Shown here: in pieces, positions 9,605-18,100 of the stretch | Layout of the letters: every line of letters begins with the position of its first letter | How positions within the stretch are numbered: position 1 is the first letter of the stretch | Source of the DNA: Bin55 sp965205965 | GTDB taxonomy: Bacteria; Pseudomonadota; Gammaproteobacteria; Pseudomonadales; Azotimanducaceae | Direction of reading: 5' to 3' | DNA length: 64,000 nucleotides | NCBI GenBank assembly: GCA_965205965.1 | Contig: CBDBHT010000008.1 | Coordinates: forward strand, 124,001 to 188,000 | Notes under the pieces: generated by a model | Told to the model about the DNA's origin: nothing | The model's input: only the letters and a program-made list of their open reading frames with translations | The model's database searches: none | Position numbers and translations under genes: made by a program

Positions 9605-9925
9605 TCAGCATGGATCAATTATGGCGGTACGATTTGTCTCCGGGTCACGAGCTAACAGATCCAGTGAGAAATTTCCGACAGATACTTCTTCAGATACCTC
9701 TTCGAGTTCCAATCCCAAAGCGTCGCCAAGCTCCGATCTATACCCCGGAGAGCCAACGAGTGAAATTAGTGGCCTCACGCGGCCATGCCCCGACGGAGGT
9801 TGACCCTTTACTATGCGTCCAAGTGCAGGTGCTTCCGTCATTGTCCTTGTCTCTCCTTTGATCCCAATTCGAACATGTCCTTGACGATACAAAGCATCTT
9901 CGGACTGCAAAAGAAAACTATTCAA
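9605..9925 (-). pseudogene. Fragment of a DUF4268-like, nuclease-fold protein
   Basis: The minus-strand frame contains LGRIVKGQPPSGHGR, then LGDALGLELEEVSEEVSVGN and FSLDLLARDPETNRTAIID, which resembles the N-terminal PD-(D/E)XK-like domain of DUF4268 proteins (family memory). Intact relatives go on for 200 or more residues with an I-E-N-Q-type motif; here the frame ends at IIDPC and nothing downstream continues it. It is probably a truncated remnant, perhaps of a defence-related gene. The rest of 9523-10115 holds nothing I recognise apart from the uvrB upstream region. Confidence 0.4.
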
Positions 9926-10115
9926 TTTACAAATAAAACACTTAATGACTAACCGACAGTCTGTTCTTTAATGGCTCATGCATGGGAGCATATCGTAAAG
10001 TTGTCCAGAAGGTTTTTGCGTGGCTGTCACTGAAAATCAAAATCGTTCGCTATTTAAACAATATCAGTCAAACCGGCATAAATTGTTAATCGAATATAGA
10101 TAGTGTTAATCCAGC

Positions 10116-12140
10116 ATGCCAATGCAATTCGAAAACGCATTCGAACTAGTATCTGATTACAGCCCCGCAGGCGATCAGCCTGATGCTATAGACGCTCTAT
10201 CACACGGCCTTGACAAGGGTTTTGCTTATCAAACTCTACTAGGCGTAACTGGCTCCGGTAAAACATTTACGGTAGCCAATGTCGTACAAAACGTTCAACG
10301 AACAACCCTCGTGCTTGCACCGAATAAAACACTTGCAGCACAGCTATACGGTGAGTTCAGAGACTTCTTTCCGAACAATGCAGTCGAATATTTCGTTTCG
10401 TACTACGACTATTATCAACCTGAAGCATATGTACCGGCATCAGATACTTATATCGAGAAAGATGCTTCAATCAACGCACACATCGAACAGATGAGATTGT
10501 CGGCAACAAAAGCTTTGATTGAGAGAAACGACGCGATCATCGTCGCATCGGTATCAGCTATCTATGGACTCGGCGATCCTTCTTCTTACCTGAAGATGGT
10601 ATTGCACTTGGACCGGGGAGACCATATTGACCAACGGTACATACTTGTGCGTTTAGCTGAATTGCAGTACACGCGAAATGACGTGGCATTTCAACGAGGT
10701 TCGTATCGAGTTCGAGGTGACGTTATAGATATCTTCCCTGCAGAATCGGAACGTGAAGCCGTGCGCGTTGAACTGTTCGACGACATGATCGAAAATATTA
10801 CGTTGTTCGACCCACTTACCGGAGGGACACGCAACAAGTTACCTAGGTATACCGTATTCCCTAAAACCCACTACGTAACTCCACAAGAAAAAATTCTTAG
10901 CGTAATAGATGACATACGCGAAGAATTAAAGCTAAGACTTGAAGTACTGCAAACCCAAAACAGACTCGTTGAAGCACAGCGATTGGAACAACGAACAAGA
11001 TATGACTTAGAGATGATTCGAGAACTCGGCTACTGTACGGGAATAGAGAACTACTCTCGTTACTTGTCTGGACGAAAAGCGGGTGAACCCCCTCCGACGT
11101 TGTTCGACTATCTTCCGACGAACGCTTTGTTGGTCGTTGACGAATCGCACGTGACCGTGCCTCAATTAGGCGCAATGTACAAGGGTGACCGATCCAGAAA
11201 AGAAACTTTGGTGGAACATGGATTTCGCCTACCGTCAGCACTGGACAACCGCCCCCTTCGGTTTGATGAATGGGAAACGAGGGGACCTCAAACTGTATTC
11301 ATTTCGGCAACTCCGGGCGACTATGAAAAAGAACGGTCAGGTCAAATTGTAGAGCAGGTGGTCCGTCCCACTGGCCTTGTGGATCCCCAGGTACTGGTAC
11401 GGCCGGCGAACACGCAAGTCGATGATTTATTTACCCGTATCCAGGAAACCATTGAAGCAGGCGAACGGGTGCTCGTAACAACTCTGACCAAACGAATGGC
11501 TGAAGACCTCACTGAATACTTGGATGAAAACGGTGTTCGTGTCCGCTACCTTCATTCCGATATCGACACGATCGAACGTTCGGAAATAATTCGTGATCTT
11601 AGGAAGGGAGAATTTGATGTTTTAGTTGGGATCAACCTCTTGCGAGAAGGATTGGATATACCAGAAGTTTCATTGGTCGCTGTCCTTGATGCCGACAAGG
11701 AGGGATTTTTGAGGGCGGAGCGTTCGCTGATCCAAATCATCGGCCGGGCGGCGCGTAATGCCAATGGTAAAGCGATTTTATACGCAAACACCATTACTGG
11801 ATCCATGCAAAGAGCCATTGACGAAACCGAGCGCAGACGAAAAAGACAAATCAATTTCAATGTTAAACATGGCATTGTTCCTCAGACGATCCACAAAGGT
11901 ATCGCTGATGTCATGGAAGGAGCAAGATCTGAATTCACATCAAAATCCAAGCGGTCACGACGAAAAGATAGTCAAGCAGTTACCCCCCAAAGGGTGCCAG
12001 ATGATCCAAAAGCATTGGGTAAGTTACTAGCTGAAATAGAGAGAGATATGTACAAACACGCAGACCAAATGGAATTCGAAGAGGCAGCAGAACTACGAGA
12101 CTTACTGTTCGAACTGCGGAATTCATCACTCAAAACTTGA
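10116..12140 (+). CDS. uvrB: Excinuclease ABC subunit B
   Basis: UvrB (674 residues) is the damage-verifying helicase-like subunit of nucleotide excision repair; it takes DNA from UvrA and positions UvrC. The Walker A motif GVTGSGKTFTVANV lies near residue 43, the beta-hairpin YYDYYQPEAYVP near 95, the DEAD-like DESHVTVPQ near 340, and the C-terminal UVR motif (ERDMYKHADQMEFEEAAELR) that contacts UvrC at the end. Full length. The start at 10116 or two codons later at the second ATG cannot be separated. It stands alone before a convergent tRNA-Val gene. Confidence 0.97.
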   Translation: MPMQFENAFELVSDYSPAGDQPDAIDALSHGLDKGFAYQTLLGVTGSGKTFTVANVVQNVQRTTLVLAPNKTLAAQLYGEFRDFFPNNAVEYFVSYYDYYQPEAYVPASDTYIEKDASINAHIEQMRLSATKALIERNDAIIVASVSAIYGLGDPSSYLKMVLHLDRGDHIDQRYILVRLAELQYTRNDVAFQRGSYRVRGDVIDIFPAESEREAVRVELFDDMIENITLFDPLTGGTRNKLPRYTVFPKTHYVTPQEKILSVIDDIREELKLRLEVLQTQNRLVEAQRLEQRTRYDLEMIRELGYCTGIENYSRYLSGRKAGEPPPTLFDYLPTNALLVVDESHVTVPQLGAMYKGDRSRKETLVEHGFRLPSALDNRPLRFDEWETRGPQTVFISATPGDYEKERSGQIVEQVVRPTGLVDPQVLVRPANTQVDDLFTRIQETIEAGERVLVTTLTKRMAEDLTEYLDENGVRVRYLHSDIDTIERSEIIRDLRKGEFDVLVGINLLREGLDIPEVSLVAVLDADKEGFLRAERSLIQIIGRAARNANGKAILYANTITGSMQRAIDETERRRKRQINFNVKHGIVPQTIHKGIADVMEGARSEFTSKSKRSRRKDSQAVTPQRVPDDPKALGKLLAEIERDMYKHADQMEFEEAAELRDLLFELRNSSLKT

Positions 12141-12181
12141 AAAATTGGGGCGCACTTGGATTTGCTGTTACGCAAACAGGC

Positions 12182-12258
12182 TGGTAGGCGCGATCGGATT
12201 CGAACCAACGACCCCCACCATGTCAAGGTGGTGCTCTAACCAACTGAGCTACGCGCCT
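12182..12258 (-). tRNA. tRNA-Val (GAC)
   Basis: A minus-strand cloverleaf: 7-bp acceptor stem AGGCGCG/CGCGCCT, D-arm GCTCAGTTGGTTAGAGC, anticodon stem CCACC/GGTGG with loop TTGACAT (anticodon GAC), T-arm GGTTCGAATCC, discriminator A and an encoded CCA. The body matches gammaproteobacterial tRNA-Val(GAC). Confidence 0.95.
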
Positions 12259-12406
12259 AGAAAAAAGAGGCAAGTATCTACAACGCCTATTCTAGTGTCT
12301 TTCATTCTATATTTCATAAAACTGATCCATATTTCCCCGTTATAGAAGATTACTACTTGAGACGTCAATGAATGAGTACCAGTAATAATTACTCATGATC
12401 AGTAGT

Positions 12407-12435
12407 TTGTTCTTTATACTTGAGACGAGTACAAT
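12407..12435 (+). promoter_or_regulatory. Candidate sigma-70 promoter of the infC operon
   Basis: TTGTTC at 12407 and TACAAT at 12430 are separated by 17 bp, about 100 bp before infC. thrS, the usual upstream neighbour, is absent here, so infC would need its own promoter. Prediction by eye only. Confidence 0.4.
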
Positions 12436-12538
12436 ATGTTCCGGCTGATCGCAAGTACCAAAGAGGAGTTTGCCATATTCGCATAATACAAACTTTGTCG
12501 GTCCGGCCTAAGTAAAACCCTTAGGGAGAAAGCTGTTT

Positions 12539-13090
12539 ATTAAGAAGTCAGATTTTAAGTTGCGGTCGGGTCGCGCGCTTCTAAACGACCAGATATTAGC
12601 AAGTACTGTTCGCCTTGTGGGTGCGGATGGGGGTCAAGTAGGGATTGTCACGCGTGACCACGCATTAGCCGAAGCTAGGAAATCGAATCTTGATCTAGTG
12701 CTCGTTGCACCTGATTCAGTGCCTCCGGTAGCGAAGGTTTTGGACTATGGGAAGCATTTATACGATCTAAAGAAACAAAAAGCAGCGCAAAGAAAGAAAC
12801 AAAAACAAATCCAGGTTAAGGAAATTAGATTTCGTCCTGGAACAGACGAAGGCGACTATCAAGTTAAGTTGAGGAAAATTGTCAGTTTCCTAGAAGATGG
12901 AGATAAGGCGAAAGTCACCGTACGGTTTCGCCGTGGACGAGAGTTGATCCATCCTGAATTAGGCACAAGGATTCTGCAACGTGTCAGAGGGGATGTTGAC
13001 GCATATGGTACCTCGGAAATGGAAGACGAACCCAAACTTGAAGGTCAACAAATGACAATAGTCTTAGCACCTGTAAAAAGGAAAAAATAG
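12539..13090 (+). CDS. infC: Translation initiation factor IF-3 (ATT start)
   Basis: IF-3 binds the 30S subunit, blocks early 50S joining and checks start-codon choice. Conserved regions are LLNDQI at the N-terminus, VPPVAKVLDYGKHLYDLKK (end of the N-domain), the lysine-rich linker and KEIRFRPGTDEGDYQVKLRK in the C-domain. No ATG fits the N-terminus. ATT at 12539 lies in frame about 10 nt after AGGGAG and gives IKKSDFKLRSGRALLNDQI; infC is the classic gene with an AUU start used for autoregulation. A TTG at 12560 is the alternative. First gene of infC-rpmI-rplT-pheS-pheT-ihfA. Confidence 0.93.
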   Translation: MKKSDFKLRSGRALLNDQILASTVRLVGADGGQVGIVTRDHALAEARKSNLDLVLVAPDSVPPVAKVLDYGKHLYDLKKQKAAQRKKQKQIQVKEIRFRPGTDEGDYQVKLRKIVSFLEDGDKAKVTVRFRRGRELIHPELGTRILQRVRGDVDAYGTSEMEDEPKLEGQQMTIVLAPVKRKK

Positions 13091-13132
13091 TCACTTTCGG
13101 AGTAACTTCATGCATTATCGAACGGAGTATCA

Positions 13133-13333
13133 ATGCCGAAAATGAAAACTAGCCGGGCAGTGGCCAAGCGTTTTCAGCGCACGGCGACCGGGTATAAACA
13201 CAAGCGCACTGGCAAGAATCATCTGTTTATTGGAAAACCACCAAAGCGCAAACGTCAGCTTCGTGGATTCAACGATCTGTCGAATGCGGATAAGAAAAGG
13301 ATTGGGCGGCTTTTACCTTATGGCAATAGCTAA
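13133..13333 (+). CDS. rpmI: Ribosomal protein bL35
   Basis: A 66-residue basic protein starting MPKMKTSRAVAKRFQRTATG and ending with the typical KKRIGRLLPYG. It is a small component of the 50S subunit, placed between infC and rplT as in nearly all bacteria, with GGAG ahead of the ATG. In relatives it is repressed together with rplT by L20 binding to the leader. Confidence 0.97.
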   Translation: MPKMKTSRAVAKRFQRTATGYKHKRTGKNHLFIGKPPKRKRQLRGFNDLSNADKKRIGRLLPYGNS

Positions 13334-13339
13334 CGAAAG

Positions 13340-13705
13340 ATGTCACGCGTAAAGTGTAGCGTTCCTTCAAGAGCGAGGCGTAAGAGGATACTTCGACGTG
13401 CCAAGGGATATTACGGCGCAAGAAGCCGAACGTTCCGAGTTGCCAAACAAGCCGTGATAAAAGCAGGCCAGTATGCATACCGCGACCGCAAAAAAAAGAA
13501 GCGTCAATTTAGATCATTGTGGATCATTCGCATCAATGCTGCGGCGCGTGAAAACGGCTTGTCATACAGCCGTCTAATGAACGGATTAAAAAGGGCATCC
13601 ATTGCGCTTGATCGGAAAGTGCTTGCCGATCTTGCGATACATGAGAAGGATTCCTTTGCTTCCCTCGCTGCTCGCGCTAAGGTAGCACTTACCGCGGCAG
13701 ATTGA
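13340..13705 (+). CDS. rplT: Ribosomal protein bL20
   Basis: A 121-residue 23S rRNA-binding protein needed early in 50S assembly. It starts MSRVKCSVPSRARRKRILRR and has the long basic N-terminal helix (GYYGARSRTFRVAKQAV) and the C-terminal domain RKVLADLAIHEKDSFASLA. It begins only a few bases after rpmI, which suggests coupled translation. In the family L20 represses its own operon; I did not identify the leader structure. Confidence 0.97.
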   Translation: MSRVKCSVPSRARRKRILRRAKGYYGARSRTFRVAKQAVIKAGQYAYRDRKKKKRQFRSLWIIRINAAARENGLSYSRLMNGLKRASIALDRKVLADLAIHEKDSFASLAARAKVALTAAD

Positions 13706-13784
13706 ACGTCAGTAAATCGCTGGAGTTCGTGCAGTAATAGAACTCGCAACGGCCTTGAGATATTCGTCTATCTAGATCTATGTT

Positions 13785-14795
13785 ATGAGTTCTTCTGCTA
13801 CGAACGTGGTTAAATTGAGCGCGAAAGAAGTTCGATCTGAAGCTCTATTAGCAATAGCAGAGTGCGGCACGACACGGGACCTGAACGAAGTTCGGGTTCG
13901 ATTCCTTGGGAAGCATGGAGCGATCACTCAGCTGCTCAAATCTCTCGGCTCCCTACCAAAAGACGAGCGCGCATTGGCTGGTCAAGATGTCAACAAAATC
14001 AACTCTGAAGTCCAACAGTCCATTAACGATCGCAAAAATGCTCTTGATAAAGCTCGCCTAAATGAAGCACTGCAAGACGAATTCATTGATATCACACTCC
14101 CAGGTCGGAAAGGGCATGAAGGAACGCTACATCCGGTAACCAAAACGCTTGAACGCATTGAGGCAATGTTTGTTAGTGCTGGATACGTCGTCGTCGACGG
14201 TCCGGAGATTGAAGACGACTATCACAATTTCGAAGCATTGAATATGCCCGTGGACCATCCTGCTAGAAATATGCACGATACGTTTTATCTCAAAGATGGG
14301 AAACTTTTGCGTACGCATACTTCGCCCGTTCAAATACGCCACATGAGATCATGCCAACCGCCCATCCGCATTATTAGCCCCGGTCGAGTATATCGACACG
14401 ATGAAGCAGATACGAAACATACTGCAATGTTCCATCAAGTTGAAGGATTAGTTGTTGATCAGGGGATTAGCTTTTCCAACTTGAAAGGCACCGTGGTCAG
14501 CTTCATAAGAGGATTTTTCGAAGAGAACCTGGAAATCAGATTCAGGCCGTCTTACTTTCCCTTCACTGAACCCTCAGCTGAGGTAGACGTAAAGGGTCAG
14601 CGTGGCTGGCGCGAAATGCTTGGTTGTGGAATGGTACATCCTAACGTTCTTTCAATGTCGGGTATTGATCCTGAAAAGTACACTGGATTTGCGTTCGGAT
14701 TCGGGGTTGATCGACTCGCAGCTATGAGGATCGGTCTCGAGGATATCCGTGAACTGTTCGACAATGATATTCGTTTTCTTCGGCAGTCTATATAG
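13785..14795 (+). CDS. pheS: Phenylalanyl-tRNA synthetase alpha chain
   Basis: The catalytic alpha subunit (336 residues) of the alpha2-beta2 enzyme that charges tRNA-Phe. The N-terminal coiled coil is followed by class II motifs: motif 1 around FVSAGYVVVDGPEIEDDYHN, motif 2 HTSPVQIRHM...RVYRHDEADTKHTAMFHQVEG, and motif 3 GFAFGFGVDRLAAMRIG near the end. Length and motifs are normal. Nine bases separate it from pheT. Confidence 0.97.
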   Translation: MSSSATNVVKLSAKEVRSEALLAIAECGTTRDLNEVRVRFLGKHGAITQLLKSLGSLPKDERALAGQDVNKINSEVQQSINDRKNALDKARLNEALQDEFIDITLPGRKGHEGTLHPVTKTLERIEAMFVSAGYVVVDGPEIEDDYHNFEALNMPVDHPARNMHDTFYLKDGKLLRTHTSPVQIRHMRSCQPPIRIISPGRVYRHDEADTKHTAMFHQVEGLVVDQGISFSNLKGTVVSFIRGFFEENLEIRFRPSYFPFTEPSAEVDVKGQRGWREMLGCGMVHPNVLSMSGIDPEKYTGFAFGFGVDRLAAMRIGLEDIRELFDNDIRFLRQSI

Positions 14796-14804
14796 AAAGC
14801 AACG

Positions 14805-17180
14805 ATGAAGTTTAATGAATGCTGGCTGCGGACATGGGTTGATCCCGACGTGACAACGGAGGAGTTGAGTAATCAGCTCACTAACGCCGGGCTTGAAGTG
14901 GACATCGTTACCTCTATAAGAACATATTTCAAAGAGGTAGTCATATGCAAAGTTCTTCAAGTTGAAAAACATCCCTCGGCGAACCATCTATCAGTATGCC
15001 GAGTGGACGATGGAATCAAGCAATACAACATTGTTTGCGGCGCACCCAACGTTCATGCAGGCATGCTATCAGCGTTCGCCAAAATCGGCGCGACGTTACC
15101 TAACGGGTTTGAAATCAAAGAAAGGAACATTCACGGAGTACAGTCGCAAGGGATGTTATGTAGTGGTAACGAGTTAGGCTTTAATGAGGATGGTGACGGT
15201 ATCTTGGATTTGCCTGAACATTTCAATGTCGGTGCTGGTATAGCTGATGCCTATGAACTGAACGATGTTCAATTCGATCTTGATCTGACACCCAATCGGG
15301 GTGACTGTTTTAGTATTCGAGGAATTGCCCGCGAGGTCTCAGTCATAAATGAACTCCCAATAAAGGAGCCGGATATTGAGCTAGTTCCAGAACAGAGCGA
15401 GACTTCATTTGATATAACGCTAGAAGATGCAGCGGGATGCCCATGCTATCTTGGCCGCATCATTGAGGATATTGATCTGTCCAAGTCAGCTCCGCATTGG
15501 ATTTCTGAACGATTGAGGCGGTCGGGGCTTCGATCAATCAACAGCATAGTTGATATCTCCAATTACATCATGCTGGAGCTTGGACAACCGATGCACGTAT
15601 TTGACCTGGACCAGCTCGATTCGAGGATTATCGTAAGATATGGGCGTAAAGATGAACGGTTAGAGCTACTCAACGGCCATGAAGTCACTCTTGATGAGAA
15701 TACTTTGATTATTGCAGATTCAAGCGGCCCCGTTGCAATTGCTGGAGTTATCGGCGGATTACGAAGCAGTGTGAGTGAGGCAACGACCAATCTATTCCTA
15801 GAATGTGCCTATTTCTCCCCAGACGCCGTGCGGGGAACTGCACGCCGATATGACTTGGCTACGGATGCCTCGGCGCGATATGAAAGAGGCGTTGATTTTC
15901 AACTGCAGCACAAAGCCATGGAACGCGCTACGCAATTACTCGTTGAAACTGTGGGAGGAATGCCAGGTCTCATAGTGGAAGCAACGGCCGATCAATTTCC
16001 CCCAAGTCTGAAAACTGTTCGTTTGCGAGGCAAACGGCTAGATGTTTTAGTCGGAGAACGTATTCCTCGGGATCAAATTACTTCAATCTTTGCTCGATTG
16101 GGGATGGACCCCGTCTACAGAAACGATGAATGGACGGTAAAAGTGCCGAGCTTCCGTTTCGATATCTCAATAGAAGAGGACTTAATCGAGGAAATTCTAC
16201 GCATCTACGGATATAGCAGAGTCGAAAGTCATCTTCCGTGTATGCCAATAAGGCTTCGGAACGTGCCTACAACCAAGCTAAGTATTTCTTCAATACGCAA
16301 TACGCTAGTTGTGCTCGGTTACCATGAAGCCATTACTTTTTCATTCGTCGATAATATACATAACGGTCGATTAGCACCCGCGCTAGAAGCGGTGATTCTA
16401 CAAAATCCCATCTCGCCCACGCGCTCGAAAATGCGAACGTCGCTCTGGCCAGGATTGGTTGAAGCAACCCAACGCAACTATTCGCGACAACAAAAGGAAG
16501 TTCGTCTATTTGAAATCGGCCGATGCTTCTCGATGACCAACAACGAAATAGAACAGTTAACTAAAGTAGGCGGAATCGTTACGGGTGGCAGAAATCCGGA
16601 GTCTTGGGCTCATGACTCGGTTGATGTTGATTTTTTTGATATCAAAGGTGACGTAGAGCGATTTATCGCATTAAGCGGAAAATCTGCTTCATTCAATCGA
16701 GCAATACTCGATTCGTTACATCCTGGTAAAAGTGCCAGTATTCATATTGATGATGAGACGATTGGTTATGTTGGCGTACTGCACCCGACAGTATGTGAAG
16801 AGTACGAACTCGACGGAAATACTGTCCTATTCGAATGTGACCTTGACCCTCTTTTAACAAAATCATCAATGAAAAACAAAACGATTTCCCGATTTCCAAA
16901 CTCACGTCGGGATTTGGCAGTCGTGGTGAATAAAGATGTCCCTGCGAGACACATTGAAGACGTCGCGAGAGAATCAGCGAGAGAATTTCTCTCAGATATA
17001 ACCATTTTCGATGTCTATACTGGAGAACCGTTGAGGAATGACGAAAAGAGCATCGGGTTGGGATTGACCTTCCAGCATCCTAATAAAACGTTAGAAGATA
17101 CGTATATAAATGAGCGAATTAATGCTACGATGAGCTTGCTACAGAAAGAATTCGGAGCACGCCTTAGAGGAGGCTCGTAA
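14805..17180 (+). CDS. pheT: Phenylalanyl-tRNA synthetase beta chain
   Basis: The 791-residue beta subunit, which recognises tRNA and edits mischarged Tyr. Regions in order: N-terminal tRNA-binding fold (VVICKVLQVEKHPSANHLSV), B3/B4 editing domain (PHWISERLRRSGLRSINSIV, then LELGQPMHVFDLD), B5 domain, catalytic-like core, and C-terminal anticodon-binding domain ending with FQHPNKTLEDTYINERINA. Full length, no disruption. The stop is followed nine bases later by ihfA, the usual gammaproteobacterial order. Confidence 0.97.
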   Translation: MKFNECWLRTWVDPDVTTEELSNQLTNAGLEVDIVTSIRTYFKEVVICKVLQVEKHPSANHLSVCRVDDGIKQYNIVCGAPNVHAGMLSAFAKIGATLPNGFEIKERNIHGVQSQGMLCSGNELGFNEDGDGILDLPEHFNVGAGIADAYELNDVQFDLDLTPNRGDCFSIRGIAREVSVINELPIKEPDIELVPEQSETSFDITLEDAAGCPCYLGRIIEDIDLSKSAPHWISERLRRSGLRSINSIVDISNYIMLELGQPMHVFDLDQLDSRIIVRYGRKDERLELLNGHEVTLDENTLIIADSSGPVAIAGVIGGLRSSVSEATTNLFLECAYFSPDAVRGTARRYDLATDASARYERGVDFQLQHKAMERATQLLVETVGGMPGLIVEATADQFPPSLKTVRLRGKRLDVLVGERIPRDQITSIFARLGMDPVYRNDEWTVKVPSFRFDISIEEDLIEEILRIYGYSRVESHLPCMPIRLRNVPTTKLSISSIRNTLVVLGYHEAITFSFVDNIHNGRLAPALEAVILQNPISPTRSKMRTSLWPGLVEATQRNYSRQQKEVRLFEIGRCFSMTNNEIEQLTKVGGIVTGGRNPESWAHDSVDVDFFDIKGDVERFIALSGKSASFNRAILDSLHPGKSASIHIDDETIGYVGVLHPTVCEEYELDGNTVLFECDLDPLLTKSSMKNKTISRFPNSRRDLAVVVNKDVPARHIEDVARESAREFLSDITIFDVYTGEPLRNDEKSIGLGLTFQHPNKTLEDTYINERINATMSLLQKEFGARLRGGS

Positions 17181-17189
17181 TTACTAGAA

Positions 17190-17495
17190 ATGGCTACTGT
17201 CACAAAAGCAGATCTTGCGGTCATGCTCCATCGTGAAATGGGGTTGAGTAAGAAAGAAGCCGCTACCATTGTCCAAATGTTTTTCGATGAGATATGCGAC
17301 GCGCTGGCGAATAGCGATCCCGTCAAACTCTCTGGCTTTGCATCCTTTCATTTGCGCGATAAACGTGAAAGACCCGGTCGAAACCCGAAAAGCGGAGAAG
17401 AAGTCACCGTATCGGCGAGAAGAGTGGTAACGTTTAAGCCGGGCATGAAATTAAAGTCAACAATAAAAGCCGGCATCATGGCACAAAGTGACTGA
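17190..17495 (+). CDS. ihfA: Integration host factor alpha subunit
   Basis: A 101-residue nucleoid protein that with IhfB bends DNA by about 160 degrees and helps transcription, replication and recombination. It has the N-terminal helices (VTKADLAVMLHREMGLSKKE) and the beta arm ERPGRNPKSGEEVTV with the intercalating proline, ending RVVTFKPGMKLKS. Its place after pheT and before a MerR gene is typical of gammaproteobacteria. Confidence 0.96.
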   Translation: MATVTKADLAVMLHREMGLSKKEAATIVQMFFDEICDALANSDPVKLSGFASFHLRDKRERPGRNPKSGEEVTVSARRVVTFKPGMKLKSTIKAGIMAQSD

Positions 17496-17823
17496 AGCTC
17501 GTCATTCCATACCCGATAAGCATTATTTCAACATCACGGAAGTTGCGGATCTTTGCGGCGTAAAACCACACGTTTTGCGGTACTGGGAGAAAGAATTTCC
17601 GCAGTTGAAAAACATCCGTCGTAGCGGTAACCGTCGTTGTTACCGACGAAAGGATATTGAATTAGTTCAACGAATAAAGCTATTGGTTCATCACGAGGGA
17701 TTCAAAATCAGCGCAGCTAGGAAAAGGCTCTCAGAAGGGAAACCGGTAAACACCTCAAAGATCCAGTTGCATCAAATCGCAAAGCAGCTTCAATCAATAC
17801 AGCGACTCCTGAGCGAACACTGA
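17488..17823 (+). CDS. MerR-family regulator of the ihfA-linked type
   Basis: A 111-residue protein overlapping the end of ihfA by 8 nt and starting with GTG. The N-terminal winged helix is clear: YFNITEVADLCGVKPHVLRYWEKEFPQ (helix-turn-helix) and RRCYRRKDIELVQRIKLLVH, then a short helix (AKQLQSIQRLL) that may mediate dimers. No metal-binding cysteine tail is present, so an inducer cannot be guessed. The same gene follows ihfA in many gammaproteobacteria; its targets are unknown to me. Confidence 0.85.
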   Translation: MTEARHSIPDKHYFNITEVADLCGVKPHVLRYWEKEFPQLKNIRRSGNRRCYRRKDIELVQRIKLLVHHEGFKISAARKRLSEGKPVNTSKIQLHQIAKQLQSIQRLLSEH

Positions 17824-17866
17824 GGTAAGTAATTTCACAATTGGAATATAATACTCATTTATTCGT

Positions 17867-17943
17867 CGGGACGTGGCGCAGTCTGGTAGCGCACGTGACT
17901 GGGGGTCACGGGGTCGCCGGTTCGAGTCCGGCCGTCCCGACCA
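17867..17943 (+). tRNA. tRNA-Pro (GGG)
   Basis: Acceptor stem CGGGACG/CGTCCCG, anticodon loop TGGGGGT (anticodon GGG), T-arm GGTTCGAGTCC, discriminator A and encoded CCA. It follows the merR-like gene as in other gammaproteobacteria. Confidence 0.95.
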
Positions 17944-18100
17944 ATTTTGTTTTCCTTTCCCGCATCAGTGCCGTCTTACCGGTTATCGTGTATCTGCTTG
18001 TATCTAGGAGTTGGTGCCACAACAGCAAGGAAGGAGTGACTTTTTATTGGGGAATTATACAGAATGCTTGAACTTGGGATCATGGATTAGTACTCTTTAG

